A DNA stretch of 64,000 nucleotides from Rosa chinensis (GCF_002994745.2 NC_037094.1:24715001-24779000), one strand, 5' to 3'. Shown: positions 24,588 to 37,190, numbered from the stretch's first letter. A program made the numbers and translations. Notes: generated by a model from the sequence alone, not told the origin.

Positions 24588-25655
24588 GTAAAATTTTACA
24601 TTTATATTTTTATCATAATATTTAAAAATTATTCTTATCTTTTTCGACACAACCATCACCACCAATGGTGATCCTTGGCAAAGAACAACTTTTTCATTGG
24701 ACCCATATTTTTTCAAGAGAAAAAAAAATTTAAGAACATGAAAATTGGTGAGTAAGAGCAAAATTTTTGAGGAGATGGAGATGTTTGGTGTGAAATTAGG
24801 AAGAATGGGTTGATATTTATAGAATTTCTAAAATTTACTGTTCCAAAGGGCAGTTTTTTTCTTCAATTTTTTGGTAATTATTTTAATTTTTGAGTTAATT
24901 TGATTAAAGTCCAAAATCTAGACTCTATATTGATTGTAGTCTAGATGAATTTTTTTGATATTCGCGATCCTATGACTCAACTACCATATTGGATTTATTT
25001 CTTTTTCTATTTTGCTGATCAACACCTTAATTTTTTATTCCTAATATACCCTTGTTTAATATCTTTTGCACAAAAAATAGTAAAAATCAATATATGAACT
25101 ATAATACTAAATTATGCAATCTATTTTAATATAATATCAGTAAATTTAATATGTTGACATTAATTTATATTATTAGTTTCTGATTGAATTCAAAAGAAAA
25201 ATCTATATGTAATAAGAAATTATTCTTTCTTGATCTTGCCTATTACACATTGTCTCATTCTCTTTCTCTTTCTCCTTCTTCTTCTTCTTCTTCTTCTTCT
25301 TTCTCTCATCTCCTATCAATTTTCTTATCATCATCACTTTTCTTATCACAACCATTAAGGTAAATATTATTAGAGTGTTGTGTGTGTGTGTGTATTGAAA
25401 TTGTTGACTTAATTTGTCTTCATTACTCTCTTACATGAACCATTTTTCTCTTATCAATGGATTGATGATTTTGTATCATATAAATATAATTTTTGATTAT
25501 GTATCTATATATGAGGTATAGTATGTGGTTAAAGATTTAGCTTTGTTTTAGACATATATGGTGAAAAACTCACGTCTTTATGAGGGGGCCGGTTTCTCTA
25601 TATGCGGTTAAAAATTCTAGTTTACATATTATTTTTTATGTTGATTTCATATTCT
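24588..25655. other. AT-rich intergenic stretch with CTT microsatellite
   Basis: No gene seen. About nine CTT units lie at 25275-25302, and a short GT run at 25381-25393. Confidence 0.5.
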
Positions 25656-25664
25656 ATAATTATA

Positions 25665-26211
25665 GGGTAAAAACTTCAAATGGTACCTGAACTATTGTGA
25701 AAGGTATTTTTTGGTACCTACGAATTTTTTTTACCCCAAATGGTGCCTGAAGTATTGTGTCGTTACTAAATATAGTACGTGCATTAACTTTTTTGTTAAA
25801 ATCTCGTACGTGGCATGTATTTTTTAAATAAAAACTCCAAATGGTACCCAAACTATTGCAAAATGTAATTTTTGGTACCTATAGCTTTTTTTTTTTTTTT
25901 TACCCAAATAATTAATACCTCACATACATAGTGATCACAAATTTAAGATATAACTCCAAATACATACTTGAAGTACCATTTGGGGTAAACTTTTTAGGTA
26001 CCAAAAAATACATTTTACAATAGTTTGGTACCATTTGAATTTTTTATAAAAAGAAATATATGCCACTTAGGCGATTTTAATGGAAAAGTTAACACAAATT
26101 CTATATTTGGTAATGGCGCAATATTTCATGTACCATTTGGGATCAAAAGAATTCATGGGTACTAAAATGTACATGTCACAATAGTTCAAGTACCATTTGG
26201 AGTTTTTACTC
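25665..26211. mobile_element. 547-bp MULE-type MITE
   Basis: The ends GGGTAAAAACTTCAAATGG and the complement of GAGTAAAAACTCCAAATGG are inverted repeats. They stretch over at least 60 bp and share the GGTACCTGAACTATTGTGA block. Flanked by the 9-bp duplication ATAATTATA (25656-25664 and 26212-26220). It has no coding content, and much of the interior is further copies of the same GGTACC...TATTG phrase. Confidence 0.9.
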
Positions 26212-27607
26212 ATAATTATATGTACCTTGTAGTTAGGTTGATTTAATGTTCTCCATGTTCTCCTTTTGGTTAGGTCTATACTAGAATACCATTTTTTGAA
26301 AGAAGGCAAAGCGCCAATATATTGATCAAAAGCCAAAATGACCCTTACATACCCTTCTGCTGCCATCTATAGACAGACAAGAAGATGTGTCGGTACCCAC
26401 AGTGGTACATAGAACTAGGTCACTCATTTGACATTAAGTACATCGAGATAGCGTGAATCCTCCATCGGTACTACTCCGGAAGATTCGCTAAAGGCACAAA
26501 AAGTGCGTAGGTCCCTAAGAAATTAGGGAATTATTGATAGTAAAAACATTACTAACCTAGGGTTCCTTTAACAAAGGAAATACTAGAAAGAAAAGACTAA
26601 CTAATTAAAGCCTAACTGGCCCAAAGAAAACAATAGAACCCTAAGCCCAACAACTGGCCCAGCCTAGTTCCACCTCCATGTCCCTGTGCTGAGAACAACA
26701 CAAGCAAGCCGCGAAACAGCCACCGCCGCCCCGTCATGCCACAACCATATTGCTGCCGTCAAGCTTCAAGGAGCACCGCCAACCCACGTCGAACCACCTA
26801 GAGAACACCAGCGAAGCCATAGACACCAGATCCGATTCAAGGATGCCCGCGCCCCAACAAACGCCAAACTACACCCATTGGTGATGCTGCGCTGTCCCAA
26901 CTTGTTAGCAAAATAGTCACCCTCAAGTATAAGGGGTACAAGTAATAGTATAGGGATTTAAGAAAGGTTGTCGAACCCACGAGGATTAGATTCCTTTCAC
27001 TAGCTAGGGTGTTAACCTAAGGAGAGCTAGAATATCCAAATGTACAATCACAAACCTAAATTCAAAAGGAAATCTAGGCTCATGGTGAGTATGTGCATTG
27101 TGGTGATAGTGAAATTGTTTGTTCGATAGAGTAGTGAACTAAATTAAAATAAATGTTCAAATGTAAACTAAACTACTCTAAACTAAACTAGTAATATAAT
27201 GGATGAAGTTAGGTTGGATTGTCTACCACTAATCTCCCTTGCAAGTATTCAGTTCACATACAAGTGATGATATTTTAATTTTCCAATTACCCTATTTGCA
27301 TCCGGATAAGACTACAAAGGCTTGAACTCCTTTAATGTTATCAATTCCAACCGGATAAGTCTAGAATTAACTACCTAAGAACAAATCCTATTACCGGTTA
27401 AGTCTCAATTCATTGTTCCTAGATGCATAAAGCTTTGAGTTTAGATAATCATGCAAGCAAACCAATCCTAGATCTAGGTGATTTTAACTCACAACCTTCA
27501 CATGCACATAGAGGATGCTATCATGCTATCAATGCTCAAGGTTAACTACTCCCTAAACATTTTTTCATGAGATGACAAACACAACACATTCAAAATAGTT
27601 AAGTTTG

Positions 27608-28325
27608 TGTTTGGCTCCAAAACCAGTTGGCATGCAAACTGTCTCTTTTGAGCGTGTGCGCAGGCGTGCCAGCACCGTGGGGTGCAGTCGTCGGGGGAGT
27701 CCCTTGACCTGACTTCTTCTTCAAGCGTTGTGGACGAGGAGAGCACCAACCTCGCCACAAGGTTCTTCTCTAGCCTTTCGAGAAAGGACTTATTGCCTTA
27801 CGGGTAAGGACTTTGGCTGTGATCTCTTCGCGTCACCAAATCAATACTCAACGTTGTAGGTTGAGCAGAGCAATCACTGGGAAGTTTGGAGAAAGCACGG
27901 GTTTTGCTAAAGCGTGACTTTAGCTTCGCTGGTAATATCTGTGGTAGTAGCACTGACAGTCGACTCGGGGAGACTAGGACTGAAAGTATGGTCGCCGGGT
28001 TTCAACAGGGTTAAAGGTTTGCTCCAAGGAGGCTTTGTAATCGCTGGGATTGATTGATTCGAGAGAGGTCTTTCACTTTGCCGTTTAACCCTGTATTTAT
28101 AAACCTAGGGTTTCGACTGCTCCTTGCCTTAGAAGGATTATTAATTGAGGTTTCCTATATAATTTTTGCTACTCGATTCCAATAAGGTTTCGTCTTCCTT
28201 ATGGATCACGGAATGGGCGAAGCTATACCCCAAACCCGAATAGGCTTATTTTTGGGCTGCAGGTATTGGCCCACTGGATCAAATCCACCAAAGGATCTTG
28301 CCAAAAATACTTTTGGGCTCAAACA
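27608..28325 (-). repeat. Gypsy 3' LTR (718 bp)
   Basis: Aligns along its whole length with 42628-43398. It lacks a 25-bp tandem duplication (GTGCCAGCACCGTGGGGTGC unit) and an insert of about 30 bp that the other copy has. Confidence 0.95.
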
Positions 28326-28345
28326 TTGCCCCCCAGGCCCCGAAA
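28326..28345 (-). promoter_or_regulatory. Gypsy polypurine tract
   Basis: On the minus strand GGGGCCTGGGGGGCAA directly precedes the 3' LTR. Confidence 0.65.
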
Positions 28346-28590
28346 TCAGGCCCACGAAGATGTAACTGATTGAAGGGGACTAAAATGACGCGCCGATCGC
28401 TCGAAAAGATGTCATTAATGAAGGTCACGTCCTTTCGCTTGCGAAACACCTTTCTGTCATATCGTTTCCCTCACAAAATTCCTTATTTAAACCCGCAGCC
28501 GCATCAGACCGGTCACATCAGAAACCCTTTCAGTCTCCTAAACCCCAAAAACCCACTTTCTTCCGACATCTCCTTCGCTGAAACCCAGAA

Positions 28591-30222
28591 ATGGCTCCCC
28601 CAAAGAAGATAGTCATCGATCAAGAAGAAGAACTAAACGAAAAGGTTGCCCAGACTTGGGGAACCAGCATCGGTGCCCTCATTCGTCTCCACACCTCCAT
28701 CCATAGGTCCTTGCTCCTCCAATTCCCACCATCACATCGGACTAGGGCCAGCGCCGCAAGACTCTATTCTGGCCGACACTATTGCTTTCTACGGCTTGCC
28801 CGCTCGTCGGTCCATTCCAGTCCTCCGAAGGGCTCCTGGAGATTTTAGTAGTTGGGGTGCCCAGAATCATCGAGCCAAAATAGGGCACTGGCCGTCCTCC
28901 ATTAGCCCGGCGGAGCTTTCTTGGTATCGTGAAGCACGGACGCGAGATCTGGCTCGCTGGAATGCAGCAGGTATCACACATACTATCGATCTTTGTTTTC
29001 GTCTTCCACGCGGTGGCAATCGTTCGCCGCTCGCTGCCTTTCTTTGTTTTTGGAATACCACCACAAACACTTTTGATTTTCGATTCGGTCAAATGAGTAT
29101 TACCTTGCTGGATATTCTCACCATCTCCGGCCTACCCATCGATGGCGAGCCTTATTTACATGGTCAATTTGACTCTGTCACCTTCACCTCGACCATGGCC
29201 CAACATGGTCGCAGCGCTCACAGTGGCTCCTATCCACGGTGGCTGTCATATTACAGCCGGGAGCACAATGCAACAGGCGGAATTGCTTTCTTAGAGTATT
29301 GGCTCTGTAAGTTCATCTTCTGCACTTCCTCTTGTAAGCCCACGGGCACTTGGACTCTTCTGGCGATGGCCCTCTACAACGGCCGTAATATCGGGCTTGG
29401 GCAACCTGTGTTAGGAGCCCTCTACCGTACTCTGTACCAGGCTATTATGCACCCTTTTGAGACTAGCATATCTGGCCCCTTTTGGATCTTAGACTTCTGG
29501 ATCCAAACTTATTTTCCATTTTTCCGTCGCGATGACATCCCGCTGCTTCCACCGGCCGACCAACTCTTGGGTCAATGGTTCAGCCGCGAGGAAAGGTACT
29601 CATCTCCTCCCTACTCCGAATGCTTTACATATATATACCTTCTGGATGAGATGCCATATTGCGATATAGTATTGGGTAGAAGATTCCCAACTCCGGTTGA
29701 AAACGGATTCCTTCCTGGCGCTTCTCGCTACAGCGATTGCGCGCGCTTGGCTTTTTACCGCGCGATCTCCTGTTCAGACTTTAGGATCGCTGCCGAAGAA
29801 CTTAGTTATGAGCTTGACGCTCCTGACCACTTCGCTCGTCAATTCGTCCTCGTCCAATTGGTGCCATTTCTTCTGTACGATGCCTGGAATTATAACACTT
29901 CTTGGCGTAGATTCGGCCCTCCTTCCTGGCCTTTGCCTGTACAAAGTATGCTGCGCTAGTTGACCTTCCCGATTGGGCTAAAGTCATCGACGCCGTGGAC
30001 TGGACTGAGGAAGGATACGAAGAATGGTGGGCAGAAGTTTCCGTCAATTGCTGGATTCAGCGGGAAGACGAACTCTTTGCGGCCATCTTTGGGGAATTGA
30101 AAAACCCCTATGCTGCCAACATTGAAATGCTCGCTCGCTTCTCTGAAGATGCCGCACGATCTCTCCTCCTCCGACAACACAACCGGTGCGAGCCCCTCGT
30201 CAGGCCCAGGCTGGTATCGTGA
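28591..30222 (+). pseudogene. Plant mobile domain (PMD) gene, N-terminal part, antisense in the gypsy element
   Basis: Starts MAPPKKIVIDQEEELNEKVA. After a frameshift near 28720 it continues in the frame open from 28646 to 29959, with ADTIAFYGLPARRSIPVL, LLDILTISGLPIDGEPYLHG and FLEYWLCKFIFCT. This is the helical order of the PMD (aminotransferase-like plant mobile domain, as in MAIN/MAIL proteins). A second frameshift near 29930 leads into AALVDLPDWAKVIDAVDW, open to 30222. PMDs occur both in host silencing and genome-stability proteins and in transposable elements. The gene runs against the element's own transcription and lies next to its 3' LTR. Two frameshifts make this copy a likely pseudogene. 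Confidence 0.82.
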
Positions 30223-30624
30223 TTCGCGAGCCCCCTTCTGCGGTAAGTATCTTAGTTTATATTTTATCCCTTCCTTCACCCTTCCCCTTTCACTCACTCT
30301 TCGCTACGTCAGGGAAATGTGCCACCTTCTGGCAGTCATGCAATCAGTGCTTCCCCAGCCACTGGCCAATCTGGAAAGCAGAAAACAGTGATCGTGGAGC
30401 CTGAAGCTGACGATTCTTCTTCCGATGATGATAATACGTAGACGTTAAGAACTCTCTTGTTCTTAGAACCATGCTTTCTCCCTAAGCCAAGTCTAATCCT
30501 TTGATTCTGGCAGGTTGCCGCTGCCTTGGCTCGCAAACGCAGTCGCTCGGACCCTCACACTGACCTGTGGGAAGAAGATGAACTAATCGCTAATCGACTG
30601 GTACGAAACTAGAAACACACATTA

Positions 30625-31893
30625 GAATTTACCTCCCATTTCGTCCATTCCTATAATAATCCTGGCTTGCAAATTCGTCGCCGGTCTTTAAGACAAACTG
30701 GGGAAGGCTCTTCAGCCGCTGGTGAAGGCACATCTGCTTCACAAGCCCAAGCGCCCACGGATTCCGATAATCCTCCACCTCCTGCCAGCATCGCGAGCGA
30801 CGTGCAATTGGTCTCTATCCCAGTACAGGTCATCGATGACAGCTCGCCTGAACTGGAAGAGAGAACAACTCCTTTGGATGCACCGCCTGAGGAACCAATC
30901 GCCGCACATCCCCTAGCACAGATAGCACCTGACCCAACTCCCGGTGAAGCGGCTCAAGAGCCTACACCGATAGCAATCCTTCACGAGCCTCCGGCCACAG
31001 AGGTACATTCTCTTAACAAGCATAATGTCTTGATCCTTATTTTATTCTTTGTGTATTCTAATGATTCTTCCTTAACCACAGAATCTTGGTCCTGTCGAGG
31101 AAACGGACGTCTCTGCGGAAGTACTGGGCGCCAATCCTGCCGGCCCAGCCGATGAAGATATGGTGAACCAGGAGCTTGCCCACATGCTCTTGAAGCGGGA
31201 GAAGGGATGAATGTCGAACCGGGGCCTGAAGCGGCTCCTGTTATGGAGCCTCATGAAGCTCATGGCGCTGCTGCTGCCCCAGACCCACTGCCTGAGCCTC
31301 CTTCCAGACTGGAAAGGCTAGCTCGCGTACTTGAAGTGGCCCCTCCCGGAGTTATAGATGAGGCCAGGGATGGGCTCCAACGCCTTCTGAGCCCTGACAT
31401 CCTACTGCCTGGCGCATCCGCCAGAGCTCTGGAATACTTGAGGGTTCTCTGTCGAGAGCTAACTATCACTGAGAATGAGTTCACTGAGATAGACGAACTG
31501 CTACAGAATCTTCCCCAACGGATTAATGAAAGAGCGGCCGCGACTGTACAAGCCAGGCAACCCCAGGCCCACTATCAGGGCCTCGCACAACAAACGGATA
31601 CCTCTCGCGACTTCTTGGGAGATAGGGCTATCCTCGTTAGAGACTTGCGGATCACGCAAAATCATCTTCGGACCCAAATCCAAGAACTTCAAGCCCAATT
31701 GACTGCTGTAACAGCCCGACTTGAGCATGAGGAACCCTTGCTAGAGCAACCCCTAGCAGCCTTTGAAACATGGTCTCAAAACCTAGCTCAAGCTCGCGAA
31801 GCGGCCCGACAAGCGGAGCGAGATGCTGTAGATGCCAGTTTCCGCTTGGACGAACATTTACTGTGTCTGACCCATGCGGGCCGAAAACTTTAG
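30625..31893 (+). pseudogene. PMD gene, C-terminal exons (acidic linker and coiled coil)
   Basis: Follows the PMD block after short introns. A Ser/Pro/Glu-rich linker is open from about 30667 to 31002 (RRRSLRQTGEGSSAAGEG) and ends near a GT. After an AG at 31081 the frame reads NLGPVEETDVSAEVLGA to a TGA at 31207. From 31207 a long Arg/Glu/Ala-rich region runs to the stop at 31893, with heptad-like spacing (IQELQAQLTAVTARLEHEEP). The composition matches one gene, not random antisense frames. Exact joins are uncertain. Confidence 0.6.
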
Positions 31894-33140
31894 GCCTCTT
31901 GTATTAGGCCCCTTTTTGTAAGAACAATATCATTATTAACAGGTTAAATATTTAGCCCACTTCGTTTGGCCCAAATATTACTTCAAACTTCAATTAGTTC
32001 AACGCACCTTTATTGACATTAAAACTGTTGAAAGGATAATTCCAAATGGGGCGGTTACCTCCTTGAAGACTACCCTGCTTCCCATGCGTTTTCAACTTCC
32101 TTCATTTCCGAGATTATAGCATTCAATTCCATTGATACTCTCATTGATGGCGTTGAAAGTACTTCAACTGTTCATTGCACGGTTGAGGTTGCTGCGACTG
32201 GGACTATAAATACCTGTACTTGGGGGAAGTAATGAAGCCAGGCAACTATGTCTTTTCCATAGATAATCTCGCAAGCCTTGTTGCTCTTCCTTCAGTTTCT
32301 AAAATCTTCTTCCCATGATCTCACCCTTAGCCACCAATTCATAGGCTTCATGGCTTAATCTCAAGACCTGGGTCGGCCTCATGGCCTAATCTCAGGTCCA
32401 GTGGCATGTCTTTGGTCTCTGGAAATTCGGATGAAATTTGCCGGTTTCAGTTAGGCCGAAGAACATGCCACGCTCCTAACGTGGCGGAACCAGATTCTGA
32501 GGGATCCGTCTACTCCGATTGTCCGCGTGGAGCAGGAGGGAGAGAGGCGGAAGGCCACTTTGAGGCCGACCGTTCTTCTTTTGCGGTCTACGTCCCGGGT
32601 CCGACTACGAGGCTTCCATTTTTCCCCTAGAGGTAGATGTGGTTGTGAGTCGCGCTCGCTCTGAAGACCATCTCCATCCCGGAGGATAGTCACCTGGAAG
32701 GGGTATGATGGATTATTCCCTTCCCTCTTCCTCCGGTACAGACGATAGCAGCTGCGACTCAGATCGGAGGAGGATGTGGGTGAAGAGAGGAAGAGCACCA
32801 GCGGTCACACCACATCCTCCTTGCCGCAACCAGATCCAGAAACTTTTAGAATCTGTGTCCTTTATGATTTTCAAAGCCACGTTTGGCCTTATAATTGCAA
32901 ATGTAACCATGTTGATTTGTTTTTGTACTGCCTTTGGCCGCAAAGCCACTTTATGAATGGATGTTTCTTTGAGCATGATGCAAAAACTTGTTGCCAAAAA
33001 ATTGTTAGCCTGAATAAAGCCTCATGTATAGGCCATCATGTACACTCTTAACACAAATTGTCAAGGATAAACACGTCTGAAACAGAAAACAAAAAACTTA
33101 AAATTGGATAAATAAATTGCATATGGCCTCAACTAAGGCC
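31894..33140. other. Gypsy internal region with pol deleted
   Basis: RT, RNase H and integrase would lie here on the minus strand, but no polymerase or integrase motif is readable in any frame. The sequence is mixed, including a GC-rich block at 32400-32830 without known domains. This is either a deletion scar or unrelated filler sequence. Confidence 0.6.
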
Positions 33141-33149
33141 TGAATATGG

Positions 33150-33838
33150 CCTTATTCTTCGCGGTTCTTGTTTCACGGACCTCTTGTCAGGGAGTGTTGG
33201 TAGTTGATGGCAAACCAAGTCCGGTGACAGGCCGGGCATGTCTTTGTACTTCTACGCGAAGCAATCTTTGAACTCTAGTAACAAATCAGTGAGCCTCTGT
33301 TTCTCGCTAGGCTCTAGGTAAGCACTGATAGCCACTTCCATAGGCTTGTCTACTGTTCCCAGATTAACCTTTTCAGTAGGGTCTCTGACTTGAGGAGGCG
33401 TATCGTCTAGCGCCGCCGGAGCAAGCTGAATATCTATTTCATCCTCTCGCTCCTGATCAGAAAGCTCTTCATTGACGATCTCCAAGGTCGTGATTCGATC
33501 GTAAGCCTCTTTTTCCACCAAGTATGATGACAGTCGTTCGTATAGCGAGTGGAAGGCCTCTATTCCTTCCCCTGAGAGGTCGTAATCCATTAATCATTCA
33601 AGGGTTTGGGCACAGTGTGGCCAGGCCTCTCTAAGCCTTCTTTTGCTAGCGTAAGCCCCCACTGTGCCAATTCAGAGGCAGTCACCCCTGTGGGGCGGCC
33701 TTTGTCATCGATGCCACTAACCTGCAATAGAGTGATAGGCTCCAAATAGTACCTGGCATCTACATAATTCGCGGAGACTGGGAATGGACGAGGATCCGCT
33801 TTGATCACCTCAGCTGTATCTGTCTCCCTGTTCCACAT
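33150..33838 (-). pseudogene. Gypsy pol remnant: region before and start of reverse transcriptase
   Basis: Frames 33838-33590 and 33590-33252 lead to EFKDCFA, the residues just before the RT domain in gypsy pol. The next codon, normally Trp, is TAG. The frame after it still reads KYKDMPGL and VKQEPRRIRP, the RT entry motif, then stops at about 33150. Everything catalytic is absent. Confidence 0.85.
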
Positions 33839-33930
33839 GATCAGTTCATAATGAAGAGTTGACGATACACAGTAACTTCTGTGGATCCAGTCTCTGCCCA
33901 GAATAGCACTGTAGGCCGCATAGCAGTCTG

Positions 33931-34218
33931 TTACAAAGAAAGCATAAACTCCCTCTGCTGGGCCAACCTCTTGATACGTAAGAAAAGTAAGCCTACGGTC
34001 TTTGCTATGGTTCCCGCAAAATTTTTGAGTGTGAGGGATGTAGACTGGATTTTCTCCCTCTTGATCCCGAGCAAGTGCATGGTCCTGGTAGTGACGACAT
34101 TAACAGCGGCTCCGGTGTCAATCATGATCTTACTAACTTTGATACCGCCAACCTCTACTGTGATATATAGTGGTCTCATGTGTTGGACCATAACTGGCGT
34201 CGGCTTGGAGAAGTTCAT
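33931..34218 (-). pseudogene. Gypsy aspartic protease
   Basis: Retropepsin fold region with active-site IDTGAAVNVV, preceded by PLYITVEVGGIKVSKIM and followed by LTLKNFAGT. It would cut the Gag-Pol polyprotein inside the particle. It lies between the Gag linker and the RT remnant, as expected. The catalytic D-T-G is intact, but it is flanked by stops. Confidence 0.88.
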
Positions 34219-34527
34219 GAAGGGTCCTTTGTTCTAAGCCTCCTCCGTCTCATAAAGGATGGCTTCTTCCACAGGTGTCGTGGCTGCCGATGTGATCTGC
34301 AAAGGCTGCGCATTCTCTTCTTCAGCTTTCACACAGTCCTAAGCAGCGACTGGTAGTGCATACCTCGCGGGGAGCACATAAACCATATTGCAAGAGGCAT
34401 CAGTCATATCTGTCTCCTCCATGTCATCTTCCAGGTTAAGCTTGGGTTCCTAGACAGGGGTATCGGCATGGAACTGCTTAGCCAAATAGTCCGCCAACGA
34501 TCCTTCTGTAAGACCTTTTACCTCGCA

Positions 34528-35373
34528 TTACTCGTGTTCTTGTACCACGGAAGCCTGCTTAGGGGTTTCCGGTTTCGGTTCCCTTGCCATGCACTCATCT
34601 GAGGCAGCGACGACTACACTCTGGACCTTCTTTGGTCTCCACTGTAAGGTATTGGCAGTCTTGTCCTTGCCCCCCAATCTATCAAAGACCGAAGACTTGG
34701 CTTCCAGTTCGTCGCGAAATAACTTGCCCCTGACATGTGGTCTCCAAGTTGGCGAGCTCTCCTTTCGCGCAATCGGAGGTGTCATCTCCTCAGTAATCCT
34801 GCAAAAAACACTAGGCTTAGATGCCCCTGTTAGCGAACTAGCTTGTCTTCTAAGGCTGCGGGGAGCCATCAACGGTTTAGCAGCTAATGCCTCCATTTCT
34901 CTCTGATACTGCTCAGGTGACTTAACCAGTTGTGAAGGCTTAATCAGGCCCTGGTCCAGAGCCTCTAGCGCGCGCTTGGCTTCCCCAAACCTGCGTTGCA
35001 ATTTCCTCTTCTTGGAAGTGCTTATTTCCACAGCCTTTCCCTTTTCCCTGGTATACCATTTACCTTCCTTGATAGTGGCGGCTGATGCAGGTGGGATGTA
35101 AGGTTTGGTCAGCACATCTTTATGTTTGTCCGTGGCCCTCTCTTCTTGTTTCTGATCAACTGTAGCTACCCTCAGCTTCTTGAACAAATTGGAGTCCTTT
35201 TGGGATGGCGGTAACTCCATCTTTTCTTTCTCTCTTGGGCTAGAAGGTTGATAGTTCCGCGATGACGAAGCCCACTTGACGGGCGGTAGAGAGCCAAAAC
35301 GAAATGTTTGCTCGACCTCCTCATGCGATACTTGAATGCTGCATTCTTCTTTGCATCGCGAGCAAAAGACCAC
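34528..35373 (-). pseudogene. Gypsy Gag-Pol linker with Cys motif
   Basis: 281 codons, basic and Ser/Lys-rich. Near the start is a CSRCKEEC-type zinc motif. Further on are helices rich in Lys, Arg and Glu (KRKLQRRFGEAKRALEAL). It is typical of the long spacer between capsid and protease in Tat-like elements. No enzyme signature. Confidence 0.65.
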
Positions 35374-35376
35374 AGG

Positions 35377-35700
35377 CTAAGCTTGACTGATTGATTTAGC
35401 TTTCGCCTTTGTAGGTGTCTCGTCCGCGGCGAACTTTACATCTCGCTCCATTGACCTCAAATCCAAGGTTGGTTTCCTTTGCCTCTGCTTGGTCCAATTC
35501 ACATCGACCATATTGATCCCAATGTCCGGAAAGGGGTCCAAGTCCACTAGCGCTACTGCCGTGACTGGAGCTTCCACCTGCAAACTGCCATTATTAAGCC
35601 ACACCTGAATCTGGTCTTTGAGTTTCACACAGTCCGCGGTGTTGTGATTCCACAAATTGTGAAACTTGCAGTACTTCTTCCCTTTCAGCTATTCTGGTCG
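35377..35700 (-). pseudogene. Gypsy nucleocapsid-like region
   Basis: The frame contains YCKFHNLWNHNTADC, a Cys/His cluster of the kind seen in Tat-lineage Gag (a variant knuckle, C-X2-H-X4-H-X4-C). An in-frame TAG lies just upstream of it. Followed by an acidic and hydrophobic stretch (DLDPFPDIGINMVDVNW). Confidence 0.65.
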
Positions 35701-35864
35701 AGGAAAAGGTCCAAAATTAGTCTTCACCATTTTCGCGGCGATCATTTCGTCTAGAATCTCATGCGCCTTGTTGGCATCATATGTATATGTCGCGAAATCA
35801 GGTTTGGTGAAGGCCACCGATTTAAGCTTGACATGTTCCTTGGAAATTTTCAGTTGCTTCAAGG

Positions 35865-36052
35865 CTAGATTATTTTTCCGGCTAACTCGTAGGCAGCGAT
35901 ATCATTCTCCTCTTCCTCATCGTCATCCTGGACCACTTCTTCATTGTTATGATGGTAGTAAGGGTCATAGGTAGCCGGCTGGTAGCTTAGGGCCGCTACG
36001 GTACGATTTTTTCCTGTTACGTATGTCCCTCTGGATGCATTCTTCCTTGCGT
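35865..36052 (-). pseudogene. Gypsy gag, part downstream of the CACTA insertion
   Basis: Reads ARKNASRGTYVTGKNRT and an acidic run (EEVVQDDDEEEEND). It joins in frame to the gag segment at 40771 when the CACTA element and one CGT copy are ignored, which confirms the insertion point. Confidence 0.8.
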
Positions 36053-36069
36053 CACTATACCACAAAATT

Positions 36070-36790
36070 AATCAGACAACTGTCGAACAACTGTTGTCTG
36101 AATGAAAAACCTGCTGTTGTCTAGTAGCCTGATGTCTGATTGACTTCATTCAGACAACTGTCGATAACAGTTGTCTGTTTCTCAGTCACACAACACATAT
36201 AAGTAAATATTTGTTGTCTGAATTTATCCAAAATCTAATGTGTGTTGACTTAGACAACAGCTTATTATTTTGGTGTTGAGTGAAATTACTTTAGGACAAC
36301 TATTTCCTGAATGTTGTGTTGTGTCTGATAAATCTCCAACAACAACAATATGTGAATGTTGTTGTCTGAAATGAACCTCAGACTACACTTTTTTTTTTTC
36401 TGTTGTCTGAAATGTATTTAAGATAACAGGTTGCTAGATGTAAATGTTGTCTGAAAGCATTTAAGATAACAATGTGCTGGATGCATCTGTTGTCTTGAAT
36501 GAACCTCAGACAACACATAATTTTTGTTTCTGTTTTCTGAAGTTCATTTAAGATAACATGTTGCTGGATGATAACGCTGTCTGAAACTCCATTAAGATAA
36601 CAATGTGTTGGATGCATGTGTTGTCTTGAATGAAACTCATACATCAGTGATAGTTTGGTTATGTCGTTGCAAGGAATTGCACACAATGTCTCCTTTATTA
36701 AAACTGTTGTCTGAATGTTCCTCAGACAATAGATATTATGTGTTCGTAAATTTATGTGTTGTCTGATGATATTGCACTACCACAGTTAAT
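36070..36790 (+). repeat. CACTA subterminal repeats, left end
   Basis: More than fifteen copies of CAGACAAC or its complement GTTGTCTGA, with longer ACAATGTGYTGGATGCAT-type units between 36420 and 36620. Confidence 0.88.
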
Positions 36791-37049
36791 AGCCTTATAT
36801 ATGTTGTTTGAATTGAATAAGCACAACTAATTTCTGGAAATAGGCAAATATGAAATACAAATTAGTTCAAATGTCATTTACTAGCACATCATTGTCATAC
36901 ATTGCCAAAACACACTGAAACTACAAATAGGGTACCCAATTGTATGAAGTATTTCTTACATATATATCAATTCAAAGTACTAACTATTTCTTACATATCA
37001 ATTCAAAGTACTAGCTATTCATGTCCAACCAAAACGTAACCACAAACTT

Positions 37050-37190
37050 TGAACTGAAATAACAAAATAGGTCTCCAAGAAGTACCAACACAAATCTTAC
37101 ATATATGTTTTAACCACAAACTTGTCCCACTCAGTTCTGACCACCCAGTATGGGTTAAAGAGAAAGGACTTCCTGCAAAAACAAAACACT
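37050..37190 (-). pseudogene. Exon-like block, source unknown
   Basis: After a possible acceptor (TTGCAG, just above 37175) one minus-strand frame reads SFLFNPYWVVRTEWDKFVVK, then stops. The aromatic-rich text looks protein-like but I cannot assign it. Confidence 0.3.

Noticed and set aside
32400..33000. GC-rich frames that could be the missing gypsy RT or integrase
   Set aside because: None contains an RT polymerase motif, RNase H residues or an integrase zinc or D-D-E pattern in any frame.
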